NCBI RefSeq assembly: GCF_002931555.1 | Contig: NZ_PSTZ01000010.1 | Span: 62,001-126,000, forward strand | Source of the DNA: Pseudoclavibacter sp. RFBB5 | GTDB taxonomy: Bacteria; Actinomycetota; Actinomycetes; Actinomycetales; Microbacteriaceae | Reading direction: 5' to 3' | Length of the DNA: 64,000 nucleotides | In this document: positions 16,987 to 26,128 of the stretch, piece by piece | How positions within the stretch are numbered: position 1 is the stretch's first letter | Layout of the letters: every line of letters starts with the position of its first letter | Notes under the pieces: generated by a model | The model's input: only the letters and a program-made list of their open reading frames with translations | The model's database searches: none | Told to the model about the DNA's origin: nothing | Position numbers and translations under genes: made by a program

Positions 16987-17472
16987 TCAGGCGATGGCGA
17001 GCCCGGCAGCCACGAGGCGCGGCTTGAGCAGCTCGACAAGCGACTCGGGCGACGCGGCGGCGACGAGCTCGCCGAGGACGACCTCGTTGTCAAAGACCTT
17101 CGCGAGCGCGGCGATGAGCTGCAGGTGCTCGGATGCGCTCGTCGCGGTCATGCCGACGACGACCCTTACCGGGTCGTAGCGCGCATGTCCGAAACCGACG
17201 CCTTCTGGGTAGGTGATGACGGCGAGACCGTTCTGGATGGTCTCCTCGCCGGGTCGCGCGTGCACGAGCGCGACCCCTGGGCCGACGACGACGTACGGAC
17301 CGAAGCGCTCGATGACACGCACCATGTTGCTCGTGTACCCGCGCTTCGCGAATCCACGCTCGGCCAGCAGCTCGCCCATCTGGCCGACGGCCTGGCGCCA
17401 GTCGAGGGCGTGTGCTGCGAGCCGCACACTGGTGGGGTCGAACTGCAGCTCAGGCGTCTCCTGCGCGCTCAT
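16987..17472 (-). CDS. PTS EIIA component (fructose/mannitol-type)
   Basis: A 161-residue stand-alone phosphocarrier domain of the EIIA-2 family. The phospho-accepting His71 lies in GVALVHARPGE, preceded by GPYVVVGPG. In a PTS it receives phosphate from HPr and passes it to an EIIB. No EIIB or EIIC gene is nearby. Instead it overlaps the adenosine deaminase gene by 4 nt, so it is co-translated with nucleoside salvage. It may serve a distant EIIBC, or act as a regulator that couples PTS state to salvage. The second reading is speculation. Confidence 0.82.
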   Translation of the reverse strand: MSAQETPELQFDPTSVRLAAHALDWRQAVGQMGELLAERGFAKRGYTSNMVRVIERFGPYVVVGPGVALVHARPGEETIQNGLAVITYPEGVGFGHARYDPVRVVVGMTATSASEHLQLIAALAKVFDNEVVLGELVAAASPESLVELLKPRLVAAGLAIA

Positions 17473-18611
17473 GCTCCTGCCTCGTCGAACCCTTCGCTCA
17501 CGATCTCCGCCAGCTCTTCGCGGTCTTCGATCGGCAAGAAGGCGCCTTCTGCGGCGTTCAGCTGGAAGGTCTCCAGATCTGCGATGTCGTAGTCGAAGGT
17601 GTCTGCGAGCAGCGTCAGCTCTCGGGAGATGCTCGTCGCGCTCATGAGGCGGTTGTCGGTGTTGACGGTCACCGTGAACCCGAGCTGGTAGAGCAGGTCG
17701 AAGGGGTGGTCTTCGATGCTCTCACCCCACGCGGCGATGGCACCGGTCTGCAGGTTCGAGGATGGGCTGAGCTCGAGCGGGATGCGGCGGTCGCGCACCC
17801 ACTGCGCGAGTCGCCCGAGCGACACGTACGTGCCGTCCTCGTCTTCACCTTCGAGGTCGATGTCTTCCGCGATGCGCACACCGTGGCCGAGACGCAGGGC
17901 GTGCGCGTCGAAGATGGCGCTCTCGATGGAGTCGAGTCCGGCGGCCTCGCCGGCGTGCACCGTCGCGGGGAAGCGCTCCGACATGAGGTAGTCGAAGGCC
18001 TCCTGCAGGTTCGTGGGCGGGAAGCCGTCTTCAGGGCCGGCGATGTCGAAGCCGACGACACCCTGTTCGCGGTGGCGGACGGCGAGCTTTGCGATCTCGA
18101 GGCCGTTGCCCGCGTGGCGCATCGCGCTGACCAGCTGGCCGATGCGGATGCGCTTGCCGTGCGAGCGCACGTCGTCGATGCCCTCGTTGATGCCTGCCTG
18201 CACCGCGTTGACCGCGTCGTCCAAGCTCAGGCCGCGCTTGAGATGCTGTTCGGGAGCCCAGCGGACTTCGCCGTAGACGACGCCGTCGGCGCCGAGGTCG
18301 TTGACGAAGTCGCGGGCGACGCGGCGAAGGCCGTGCGCGGTCTGCATGACGGCCGTGGTCACGTCGAAGGTCTTCAGGTATTCGACGAGCGAGCCGGAGT
18401 CGGACTGGTCGGCGAACCAGTTCGAGAGCTCCGGTGCGTTTGTTGCGGGGAGCTCGAGGCCGATCTCGTCGGCCAGCTCGATGATCGTCTGAGCACGCAG
18501 GCCGCCGTCGAGGTGGTCATGCAGCGACACCTTGGGCAGCGTACGGATGTTGGTGCCGTCTCGCAGCGTGAAATCGCCCTCGTCGTATGGCGCGGAGCTC
18601 TGCACAGACAC
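17469..18611 (-). CDS. add: Adenosine deaminase
   Basis: A 380-residue zinc hydrolase converting (deoxy)adenosine to (deoxy)inosine. Visible marks are the zinc pair in LPKVSLHDHLDGGLR near the N-terminus, a histidine in FPATVHAGEAAG, and LRLGHGVRI. The C-terminal LSPSSNLQTGAI and TVNTDNRLMS hold the remaining zinc and catalytic residues; the first Asp of the usual DDP motif reads TDN. The GTG start has AAGGGG 6 nt upstream, and a TAGAAT -10 candidate sits at 18673-18668. The same add-deoA-cdd order occurs in M. tuberculosis. Confidence 0.92.
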   Translation of the reverse strand: MSVQSSAPYDEGDFTLRDGTNIRTLPKVSLHDHLDGGLRAQTIIELADEIGLELPATNAPELSNWFADQSDSGSLVEYLKTFDVTTAVMQTAHGLRRVARDFVNDLGADGVVYGEVRWAPEQHLKRGLSLDDAVNAVQAGINEGIDDVRSHGKRIRIGQLVSAMRHAGNGLEIAKLAVRHREQGVVGFDIAGPEDGFPPTNLQEAFDYLMSERFPATVHAGEAAGLDSIESAIFDAHALRLGHGVRIAEDIDLEGEDEDGTYVSLGRLAQWVRDRRIPLELSPSSNLQTGAIAAWGESIEDHPFDLLYQLGFTVTVNTDNRLMSATSISRELTLLADTFDYDIADLETFQLNAAEGAFLPIEDREELAEIVSEGFDEAGA

Positions 18612-18667
18612 GGTGTTCCCCTTCGAATGTGGCCGCGATCCAGAAAATGCGGCCGTCCAGAGCCATG

Positions 18668-18673
18668 ATTCTA
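18668..18673 (-). promoter_or_regulatory. -10 element for add
   Basis: TAGAAT on the minus strand, about 57 nt before the add GTG. It gives the gene its own promoter downstream of the deoA terminator. No -35 was recognised. Confidence 0.4.
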
Positions 18674-18710
18674 TCTGGCGGAGGCAACCGGCGCGCGACC
18701 TGGCGTGGCA

Positions 18711-18738
18711 GTGTGGAGAAGGTTTCCCTTCTCCACAC
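18711..18738 (-). terminator. Hairpin terminator after thymidine phosphorylase
   Basis: GTGTGGAGAAGG (18711-18722) and CCTTCTCCACAC (18727-18738) form a perfect 12-bp stem with a 4-nt loop, 12 nt after the deoA stop. Confidence 0.75.
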
Positions 18739-18749
18739 CGCGAGCCCGA

Positions 18750-20072
18750 CTACTCCGCGCCGACGCGGCCAGCGATGAGCGGACCGCCGGTGAGGATCTC
18801 CGAGCCGGCGTCGCCGATCTCGTACGCCCCCTCGAGCGCCTCGAGGGCACGCGGGAAGCGGGCGGCATCCTCGGCCGAGAGCGTGAAGAGCACGTCCCCC
18901 TTCTTCACGGCATCGCCCGGCTTGGCGGCGAGGTCGATGCCTGCCGAATGGATGACCGGGTCCTGCTTGCGCGCGCGTCCGGCTCCCAGGCGCCAGGCCG
19001 CGATGCCGAACGGCAGCGCTTCCTGGCGGACGAGCACACCGTCGCGGTCGGCGCGGACGTCGTGCGTCTCGCGCGCGACGGGCAGCGCCCCATCCGGGTC
19101 GCCGTCCTGCGCCGAGACCCACCGGCGCCACACATCCATCGCCGCGCCGTTCTTCAGCGCACCTTCGACGTCGGCGTCCGGCTGCCCCGCGAGGCGGAGC
19201 ATCTCGCGAGCCAGCTCGACCGTGAGCTCGACGACGTCGGCGGGGCCGCCGCCAGCGAGCACCTCGACCGATTCGCGCACCTCGTTGGCGTTGCCGATCG
19301 CGAGCCCGAGCGGGACGTTCATGTTCGTGAGCAGCGCCGAGGTGCGCACACCGGCATCCTCGCCGAGCGCGACCATCGTCTCGGCGAGCGCACGCGAACG
19401 CTCGATGTCGCCCATGAAGGAGCCGGAGCCGAACTTCACGTCGAGCACCAGCGAATCGGTGCCCTCGGCGATCTTCTTCGACATGATGCTCGAGGCGATG
19501 AGCGGGATGCACTCGACGGTTCCCGTGATGTCGCGGAGCGCGTAGAGCTTCTTGTCGGCTGGAGCCAGGCCTGCACCGGCTGCGCAGATGACGCCGCCGA
19601 TCTCCTGCAGGAGGGTGAACATCTCCTCGTTGGAGAGCTCGGCACGCCAGCCGGGGATGGCCTCGAGCTTGTCGAGGGTGCCACCCGTGTGGCCGAGTCC
19701 GCGGCCCGAGAGCTGCGGCACGGCGACGCCGAAGGAGGCGACGAGCGGCATGAGCGGGAGCGTGATCTTGTCGCCGACACCTCCCGTGGAGTGCTTGTCG
19801 ACCGTGACCTTGCCGAGCCCGTCGAAGTTCATCCGCTCACCCGACGCGATCATGGCGAGCGTCATGTCGCGGATCTCGGTGCGCTCCATGCCGTTGAGGA
19901 AGATGGCCATCGCCATCGCCGCCATCTGCTCGTCACCCACGTAGCCGTTGGCGTAGCGCGAGATGAGCCAGTCGATCTCGGGCGTCGACAGCAGACGACC
20001 GTCGCGCTTCGCCTTGATGAGGTCGACGGCGTCGAACGCCTCGACTGCGGACTGGGCGGGGGTGGAGCTCAT
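18750..20072 (-). CDS. deoA: Thymidine phosphorylase
   Basis: A 440-residue enzyme that converts thymidine and deoxyuridine plus phosphate to base and deoxyribose-1-phosphate. The family signature is seen in FDGLGKVTVDKHSTGGVGDK and SGRGLGHTGGTLDKLEAIPG. The C-terminal domain follows at about 340-440. ATG 20072 overlaps the cdd stop (ATGA), so a longer in-frame opening is rejected. With cdd it forms a pyrimidine degradation pair directly behind the nucleoside importer genes. Confidence 0.94.
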   Translation of the reverse strand: MSSTPAQSAVEAFDAVDLIKAKRDGRLLSTPEIDWLISRYANGYVGDEQMAAMAMAIFLNGMERTEIRDMTLAMIASGERMNFDGLGKVTVDKHSTGGVGDKITLPLMPLVASFGVAVPQLSGRGLGHTGGTLDKLEAIPGWRAELSNEEMFTLLQEIGGVICAAGAGLAPADKKLYALRDITGTVECIPLIASSIMSKKIAEGTDSLVLDVKFGSGSFMGDIERSRALAETMVALGEDAGVRTSALLTNMNVPLGLAIGNANEVRESVEVLAGGGPADVVELTVELAREMLRLAGQPDADVEGALKNGAAMDVWRRWVSAQDGDPDGALPVARETHDVRADRDGVLVRQEALPFGIAAWRLGAGRARKQDPVIHSAGIDLAAKPGDAVKKGDVLFTLSAEDAARFPRALEALEGAYEIGDAGSEILTGGPLIAGRVGAE

Positions 20073-20488
20073 TTGATCCCTTCGAGATCTCTGGGGCCGA
20101 ACGCGTCCGGCAGTACCTGGTCGATGGTGCGGATGCCCGAGACGGTGTCGAGGAGCATCCCCGGTGCCGAGAACTCGTACAGCAGCTGGCGGCAGCGGCC
20201 GCACGGCATGATGACGTCGCCGTCGCCGTTGCAGCATGTGAAGGCGACGAGCTTGCCGCCACCGCTCGCCTGGAGTGCCGAGACGAGTCCGCACTCAGCG
20301 CAGAGGCCGACCCCGTAGCTCGCGTTCTCGACGTTGCAGCCGACGACGATGCGACCGTCGTCGACGAGCGCGGCCGCGCCGACGGAGTAGTTCGAGTAGG
20401 GCGCGTACGCCTTCGTCATGATGTCGCGCGCAGCCTCGCGGAGGGTCGCCCAGTCGGGCTCGAGCGCTTCGGTTCCTGTTGCCGTCAT
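20069..20488 (-). CDS. cdd: Cytidine deaminase
   Basis: A 139-residue tetrameric-type zinc deaminase converting (deoxy)cytidine to (deoxy)uridine. The catalytic CAECGLVSAL and the PCGRCRQLLYEF zinc cysteines are present, and GCNVENASYG fits the substrate-binding segment. The start is ATG 20488, with AGGTG six bases before it. It lies nine bases after the permease stop and overlaps deoA by 4 nt, so transport, deamination and phosphorolysis are encoded in one run. Confidence 0.95.
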   Translation of the reverse strand: MTATGTEALEPDWATLREAARDIMTKAYAPYSNYSVGAAALVDDGRIVVGCNVENASYGVGLCAECGLVSALQASGGGKLVAFTCCNGDGDVIMPCGRCRQLLYEFSAPGMLLDTVSGIRTIDQVLPDAFGPRDLEGIK

Positions 20489-20496
20489 GGCTGCAC

Positions 20497-21807
20497 CTAT
20501 GCCTTCACGTAGGGTTTGCCCGCCGCGGCGGGGCCTCGGGACTGGCCGACGAAACCGGCCACGGCGAGGATCGTCACGATGTACGGGATCATCGCCATGA
20601 ACTCGGGCGGGATGTTCGCCCCGACCTGGCTCACGAGGGTCTTGAGGTTCGAGGCGAAGCCGAACAGCAGCGCGGCGAGGGTCGCGTAGACCGGGTGCCA
20701 GCGGCCGAAGATGAGGGCGGCGAGGGCGATGTAGCCCTGGCCACTCGTCATCTCCTGGCTGAACGAGCCGACGCTGCCGAGCGTGAAGAAGCTGCCGCCC
20801 GCGCCGGCGATGGCGCCGGAGAGCAGGACGTTCCAGAAACGCGTCTTGTTGACCTTGATGCCAACCGTGTCGGCCGCCTTCGGGTGCTCGCCGACGGCGC
20901 GGAGACGCAGCCCCCAGCGGGTCTTGAAGAGCGCGAAGGTGAGGACGGGCACCGTGATGAACATCAGGTACACGATGAACGTGTTGTCGAACAGCAGCGG
21001 CCCGATCACGGGGATGTCGCTCAGCAGCGGGATCGCGAAGCGCGGGTACTTCTCGTTCTGCGCGATGGTGTTGAGGAACCCGCTGTCGCGCGTCATGACG
21101 CCCGAGTAGAGGAAGTTCGTCAGTCCGATCACGAGCATGTTGATGACGACACCGACGACGACCTGCTCGACCAGGTAGCGGATCGAGAAGACGGCGAGGA
21201 TGAGCGAGACGAGCATGCCGGCGAGGATCGCGCCGAGGAGGCCGAGGAACGGGTTGCCCGTCATCGAGCCGATCAGCGCTGAGGTGAAGGCGCCGGCGAG
21301 GAGCTGGCCTTCGATGGCGATGTTCACGACGCCGACGCGCTCGGAGACGAGGCCCGCCATCGAGCCGAAGATGAGCGGGGTCGAGATCGCGAGCGTTCCC
21401 GTGAGCAGCCAGGTGAGCGGCACGTTGGCGTTCGCGCCGATGAAGACGATGAGCGCCCACACCCAGAGGATGCCGAAGACGACCATGACCCACATGGGCA
21501 GCTTCGCCCCTGCGGCCGTGCGGAGGAAGGCGACGACGGTGATGCCGGCGAGGATCACGCCGATCACGAGGTTCGTGACCATGGTCGGGAGGACCAGCGG
21601 GTCGAACTTGATGGGCACGCCGTCCGAGTTCAGGTCGATCGTGCTCGAGGCACCGGCAGGTGCGAGAAGCCCGAAGACCACGAGCACGAGTGCACTGAAG
21701 AAGGCGTACGCGATGGGGGCCTTCCAGCTGCGCGTCGTGCGGACCTCAGCCTTGGTGCTCGCGCCCACCGGGATCTGCTCCTCGGTGCTCGGCGTCACTG
21801 CGGTCAT
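20497..21807 (-). CDS. Nucleoside ABC importer, second permease
   Basis: A 436-residue membrane protein of the branched-chain/ribose permease type (BPD_transp_2), like PnrD/YufQ of Bmp-type nucleoside importers. About ten hydrophobic segments are present, with LIFGSMAGLVSERVGVVNIAIEG in the middle, the conserved core of the family. Overlaps the first permease by 4 nt. The first ~30 residues are hydrophilic and cytoplasmic. Confidence 0.9.
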   Translation of the reverse strand: MTAVTPSTEEQIPVGASTKAEVRTTRSWKAPIAYAFFSALVLVVFGLLAPAGASSTIDLNSDGVPIKFDPLVLPTMVTNLVIGVILAGITVVAFLRTAAGAKLPMWVMVVFGILWVWALIVFIGANANVPLTWLLTGTLAISTPLIFGSMAGLVSERVGVVNIAIEGQLLAGAFTSALIGSMTGNPFLGLLGAILAGMLVSLILAVFSIRYLVEQVVVGVVINMLVIGLTNFLYSGVMTRDSGFLNTIAQNEKYPRFAIPLLSDIPVIGPLLFDNTFIVYLMFITVPVLTFALFKTRWGLRLRAVGEHPKAADTVGIKVNKTRFWNVLLSGAIAGAGGSFFTLGSVGSFSQEMTSGQGYIALAALIFGRWHPVYATLAALLFGFASNLKTLVSQVGANIPPEFMAMIPYIVTILAVAGFVGQSRGPAAAGKPYVKA

Positions 21808-23123
21808 GCGTTCACCTCGTTCTTCGTGCCGTTGCTGCCCGTGCCGTCCTTCGTGCTCGACGGCCCGTCATCCTTCCCTTCCCTCGACGCGCGGATGCGG
21901 TCGAGCAGGCGGATGCCGGAGGGCTTCGGCAGGCGGAAGATCGCACGGATGAGCGGAGGTGCCGCGATGAAGAGCACGATGAGGCCCTGGATGACGGCGA
22001 CGATGTCGATCGGGATGCCCTCGACGACCTGCATCGGGAAGGAGCCGGCCTTGAGCGCGCCGAAGAGGAGACCCGCGAGGATGATGCCGACGGGGTGGCC
22101 CGCACCGAGGAGCGCGACTGTGATGGCATCGAAGCCGATGCCCGCGTGGACGCCGGGGTCGTAGCCGGCGGTGGCGCGGCCGAGCACCTGCGTGGCGCCC
22201 GCGAGGCCGATGAACGCACCGGCGATGGCCATCGTGAGGAACGTGATGAAGGCGACATTGATGCCTGCAGTGCGAGCGGCACTCGGGTTGAGGCCGACGG
22301 CCCGCACCTTGAAGCCGATCGTCGTGCGCTCCATGATCCACCAGTAGACGAAGGCGGCGATGATCGCGAGGATGAAGCCCCAGTCGGCGGCGCCCACGAG
22401 ATCGGGCAGCTGCGCCGACTCGACGATGGGCTTGGCCTTCGCGTTTCCGCCGGCGCCTTCCGCCTGGAAGACGGGGGTCTTGAGCAGGTACGTGAGGCCC
22501 CAGAACGCGATCCAGTTGAGCATGATCGTGACGATCACCTCGTGCGCTCCGGTCTGCGCCTTCAGCCAGCCGGCGATGCCGGCCCAGATCGAGCCGCCGA
22601 CGATGCCGGCGAATGCTGCGACGAGCACGTGCACGACGAAGGGAAGCTGCAGGCTCGCGCCCACGAAGCCGGTGAAGAGCGCGGCGATGAGGATCTGGCC
22701 CTGACCACCGATGTTGAACAGGCCAGCGCGGAACGCGAACGCGACCCCGAGGCCGGCCGTGATGAGCGGCGTCGCCCACATGAGCGTGTTCGTCAGCGGA
22801 ACGAATCCGTTGCGGGGCGAGTAGACCGCACCCTCCCACAGCGCGCGGAACGCACCGCCGATGACACCGCCCGCGGCGGCGAAGAGGTCCATCGGCCGGG
22901 AGAAGAAGTACCCGGTCGTCTCGAGCACATCGTCGCTCGTGAAGACGACGAGGAGCGAGCCGATGAGCAGCGCGAGGACGATCGCGAGGATGGAGCGCAG
23001 CGGCCCACCCCCGAGGATGTCGCGCCAGAGGCCGTGCCACGGCGACTGCTCGCTCGCGGTGACCGGCACCTGCGTGCCGGGTGGTGGCGGCGTCTCGGCC
23101 GTCACGTTCTGGAGCTGGCTCAT
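21804..23123 (-). CDS. Nucleoside ABC importer, first permease
   Basis: A 439-residue BPD_transp_2 permease, PnrC/YufP-like. It has many transmembrane helices, the family core WATPLITAGLGVAFAFRAGL followed by FNIGGQGQ, and a hydrophilic C-terminal tail. It overlaps both the ATPase gene upstream and the second permease downstream by 4 nt, giving a strictly coupled set. Confidence 0.9.
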   Translation of the reverse strand: MSQLQNVTAETPPPPGTQVPVTASEQSPWHGLWRDILGGGPLRSILAIVLALLIGSLLVVFTSDDVLETTGYFFSRPMDLFAAAGGVIGGAFRALWEGAVYSPRNGFVPLTNTLMWATPLITAGLGVAFAFRAGLFNIGGQGQILIAALFTGFVGASLQLPFVVHVLVAAFAGIVGGSIWAGIAGWLKAQTGAHEVIVTIMLNWIAFWGLTYLLKTPVFQAEGAGGNAKAKPIVESAQLPDLVGAADWGFILAIIAAFVYWWIMERTTIGFKVRAVGLNPSAARTAGINVAFITFLTMAIAGAFIGLAGATQVLGRATAGYDPGVHAGIGFDAITVALLGAGHPVGIILAGLLFGALKAGSFPMQVVEGIPIDIVAVIQGLIVLFIAAPPLIRAIFRLPKPSGIRLLDRIRASREGKDDGPSSTKDGTGSNGTKNEVNA

Positions 23124-24619
23124 ACTTCGACCCCCGCCATCATCTGGCCGAGCACGTCGCGAGACGTCTCCGGTCCAACGATTCCCATGCTCTTGCCCTG
23201 GTACATGACCATGATCCGATCCGCCAATTGCACAACCTCGTCGAGCTCGGTCGACACGATGATGACCGGGATGCCCGAGTCGCGGACGCGCACGATCTGC
23301 TCGTGCACGAACTCGATCGATCCGACGTCGAGACCGCGCGTCGGCTGCGAGGCGATGAACATCCGCAGGTCCCGGCCGAGCTCGCGCGCGAGCACGACCT
23401 TCTGCTGGTTGCCGCCGGAGAGTCGGCCGACGGCCGTCTCGATGGAGGGCGCCCTGACGTCGAAGTCCTTGACGTTCTTCTCGGCGAAGGCCGTGATCTC
23501 CCGCAGGTTCAGCGCGATCCCGTTTGAGAACGGTGCGCGGTCGGCGCGGTCGAGCACGAGGTTCTCGGCGATCGTGAAGTCGCCGACGATGCCATCTTCC
23601 GTGCGGTCTTCCGGCACGAAGCCGAGCCCGGCATCCAGCGTCTTCTTGACCGTCTGCCCGATGAGCTCGTTGCCGTCGAGGCTGATCGAGCCGAGCGCCT
23701 TCTTGTGGAGGCCGAGGATGGCCTCCGTCAGCTCGGTCTGCCCGTTTCCCTGCACGCCGGCGATCACGAGGATCTCGCCCTCGCGGACCTCGAAGCTGAG
23801 GTCGTCGACCTGCTTGGCGCCGACCTCGTCGAAGACCGTCAGCTCGGAGACGACGAACGTCGTCTCGCCCAGCTTCGGAGCTTCCTTGTCGACGTCGAGG
23901 TCGACGGCGCGGCCGACCATCTTCGCCGCGAGCTCCTCGTTCGACTCGCTCGGGAGTGCCGTGCCGACGACCTTGCCGCGGCGGATGACGGTGATGCGGT
24001 CTGCGACCTTGCGGACCTCGCGCAGCTTGTGCGTGATGAAGACGATGGACGTGCCCGCTTTGCGCAGCTGGTCCATGATGACGATCAGCTCGTCGGTCTC
24101 CTGGGGTGTGAGCACGGCGGTGGGCTCATCCAGGACGAGGATCTTCGCGTCTCGCGAGAGCGCCTTGATGATCTCGACGCGCTGCTGCGCGCCGACGGGC
24201 AGGTGCTCGACCAGCGCATCCGGATCGATGTTGAAGCCGAACTGCGCTGAGAGGTCACGGACCTTCTGGCGGGCGCTGTCGATGTCGAGGACGCCGGCGC
24301 CGTTGGCCGGCTCGTGGCCGAGCATGAGGTTCTCCGCGACCGTGAAGACGGGGATGAGCATGAAGTGCTGGTGGACCATGCCGATGCCGGAGGCCATGGC
24401 GTCGCCCGGCCCGGAGAAGTGCTGGACGGCGTCGTCCAGCAGGATCTCGCCCTCGTCGGCCTGGTACAGGCCGTAGAGCACGTTCATCAGGGTCGACTTG
24501 CCAGCACCGTTCTCGCCGAGGAGCGCATGGATCTCGCCCTCCTCGATGGTGAGGTTGATGTTGTCGTTGGCCGTGAAGGCACCAAATCGCTTGGTGATGC
24601 CTCGAAGCTCGAGTTTCAT
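23120..24619 (-). CDS. Nucleoside ABC importer ATPase with two nucleotide-binding domains
   Basis: A 499-residue tandem ATPase of the sugar/nucleoside importer class (PnrB/YufO-like). The first domain has GENGAGKST, a variant signature LPVGAQQR and LVLDEPTAVLTP. The second has a degenerate P-loop GVQGNGQTE but an intact LSGGNQQK. Such one-intact, one-degenerate pairs are normal for the class. ATG 24619 is chosen because alignment of the first strand (MKLELRGITKRFG) begins there; the longer frame upstream is not protein-like. The lipoprotein gene lies upstream across a hairpin. Confidence 0.92.
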   Translation of the reverse strand: MKLELRGITKRFGAFTANDNINLTIEEGEIHALLGENGAGKSTLMNVLYGLYQADEGEILLDDAVQHFSGPGDAMASGIGMVHQHFMLIPVFTVAENLMLGHEPANGAGVLDIDSARQKVRDLSAQFGFNIDPDALVEHLPVGAQQRVEIIKALSRDAKILVLDEPTAVLTPQETDELIVIMDQLRKAGTSIVFITHKLREVRKVADRITVIRRGKVVGTALPSESNEELAAKMVGRAVDLDVDKEAPKLGETTFVVSELTVFDEVGAKQVDDLSFEVREGEILVIAGVQGNGQTELTEAILGLHKKALGSISLDGNELIGQTVKKTLDAGLGFVPEDRTEDGIVGDFTIAENLVLDRADRAPFSNGIALNLREITAFAEKNVKDFDVRAPSIETAVGRLSGGNQQKVVLARELGRDLRMFIASQPTRGLDVGSIEFVHEQIVRVRDSGIPVIIVSTELDEVVQLADRIMVMYQGKSMGIVGPETSRDVLGQMMAGVEV

Positions 24620-24732
24620 AGCGGTCCACTTCGCTGTGCGGTAGTGCGGGATACGGCCTGGTGGGCCGGTCGTGCTGGAGCCGGGGCGGCGGGTGGCCGC
24701 CACCGACTCGGATTGCATGCGTAGGCATGCTA

Positions 24733-24763
24733 CGGGGCCGCCGCGAGTTGCGCGACGGCCCCG
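24733..24763 (-). terminator. Imperfect hairpin between lipoprotein and ATPase genes
   Basis: CGGGGCCG...CGCG pairs with CGCG...CGGCCCCG around a 5-nt loop with one C-A mismatch. Placed between binding-protein and transporter genes, it may let some transcripts stop and so raise the ratio of binding protein to transporter. Confidence 0.5.
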
Positions 24764-24804
24764 CATCCATGTTGTGCCTGGACGTCAGTCCAGAGGCCGG
24801 AGGG

Positions 24805-25890
24805 TCAGACCTTTGGTGAGGAAGGCGACAGGTCCGGGTACTTGCCGTCGATGACTTCCTGCTTCAGGGCGTCGATCTCGTCGAGCGTGCCTTCGGGCAG
24901 CTCAGACTCGAAGGCGCCGAAGCCCGAGAGGCTGACACCCTCATTCTCGAGGACGCCCGTGTAGGTCGTGCCGCCCTCGAAGGTGCCGTCGACGCTCTGG
25001 GAGATGGCGTCGAGAACGGTGACGTCGAGTCCCTTCATGATCGAGACGAGGATGATGTCCGCGTACTGCTCGTCAGCGATGGCGAGGTCGGAGTCGACGC
25101 CGAGGATGACAGCGTCCTGGCCGCCTTCGCGGATCGCTTCTGCTGCGCCCTGGTAGAGGGGGCCGCCGACGGGGAGGATGACGTCTGCGCCCTGGCTCAG
25201 GAAGCCGGTGGAGATCTCCTTGGCACGGGAGACGTTCGTGAAGTCATCGACGAACGAGCCCTGCTGCGAGTCGACGTCCCAGCCGATGACCTTGACGTCC
25301 TTGCCCTTGGCCTCGTTGAAGTGCTTGACACCATTGGCGAAGCCGTCCATGAAGATCGTGACGGTCGGGATGGCGGCGCCGCCGTAGGTGGCGACCGTGC
25401 CCGTCTTCGAGTACGCAGCTGCTGCGTAGCCCGCGAGGAACGCGGCCTGCGCCGTGTCGTAGTTGAGCTCGAGCACGTTCGGGATGCCGAGGCCTTCGAC
25501 GTCGACGATCGCGAAGTCGACCTCTGGGTTCGCCTCGGCGGCGGCAGCCGTCGCGTCGGCCAGCTTGAAGCCGACGGGAACGATGATGTTGCAGCCCTGG
25601 TCGACCATGGTCGTCAGGTTGGCCGCGTAGTCGTCCGGTGTCGCCGACTCTGCCTCGAGCACGCTGACTCCGAGCTCGGACTCCGCGTTCTCGAGACCGG
25701 TGTGTGCGAGCTGGTTGAAGGAGCGGTCGTCGAACCCGCCCTCGTCAGACACCATGCACGCGGTGAAGTCGGATGCACCTTCAGCTGGCGCGTCGCCCGC
25801 GTCCGGAGCTGGGGCACAACCGGCGAGCACGAGGGCTGCGACGCCCATGGTGCCAATTGCAGCGAAGCGCTGCTTCGAAGAGATAGCCAC
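24805..25890 (-). CDS. Bmp-family nucleoside-binding lipoprotein 1
   Basis: A 361-residue surface lipoprotein (PnrA/BmpA family) that captures nucleosides for the adjoining ABC importer. The signal peptide ends in LVLAGC, the lipidated cysteine. The domain begins FTACMVSDEGGFDDRSFNQLA, the family's ligand-binding opening, with FMDGFANGVKHFN in the middle. The start is GTG 25890, with a near-perfect AGGAGG seven bases upstream; the longer frame is rejected. A TATGCT hexamer at 25967-25962 could be its promoter. Confidence 0.93.
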   Translation of the reverse strand: MAISSKQRFAAIGTMGVAALVLAGCAPAPDAGDAPAEGASDFTACMVSDEGGFDDRSFNQLAHTGLENAESELGVSVLEAESATPDDYAANLTTMVDQGCNIIVPVGFKLADATAAAAEANPEVDFAIVDVEGLGIPNVLELNYDTAQAAFLAGYAAAAYSKTGTVATYGGAAIPTVTIFMDGFANGVKHFNEAKGKDVKVIGWDVDSQQGSFVDDFTNVSRAKEISTGFLSQGADVILPVGGPLYQGAAEAIREGGQDAVILGVDSDLAIADEQYADIILVSIMKGLDVTVLDAISQSVDGTFEGGTTYTGVLENEGVSLSGFGAFESELPEGTLDEIDALKQEVIDGKYPDLSPSSPKV

Positions 25891-25961
25891 TCTCGATCCT
25901 CCTGAGTTGGATGTCCGTCGCGCCGCAGAACGCGGATGCCGACGAAGCTGGTGATTGCCCG

Positions 25962-25967
25962 AGCATA
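25962..25967 (-). promoter_or_regulatory. -10 candidate for lipoprotein 1
   Basis: TATGCT on the minus strand, giving a leader of about 65 nt that contains the AGGAGG ribosome-binding site. The rest of the 238-nt gap up to lipoprotein 2 shows no frame or hairpin. Confidence 0.4.
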
Positions 25968-26128
25968 GCCGTAGCCCGGCGTCACAATACGGCCCAGATC
26001 GGAATCGAAACCCGACCGTTGCACAGTTACGAGTGTGTTTCTCGGCGCGTCGGGCGCCGATTCTCACGGGGCCGGAATCTTCCGGGCCGATCGGTCGGTG
26101 AGGGTGCTCGATCGGGTCGCAGATCCGC

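Noticed and set aside
18705-20318. Open frame of 537 codons antisense to thymidine phosphorylase
   Set aside because: Mirror frame; the opposite strand encodes a full DeoA and Cdd with catalytic motifs.
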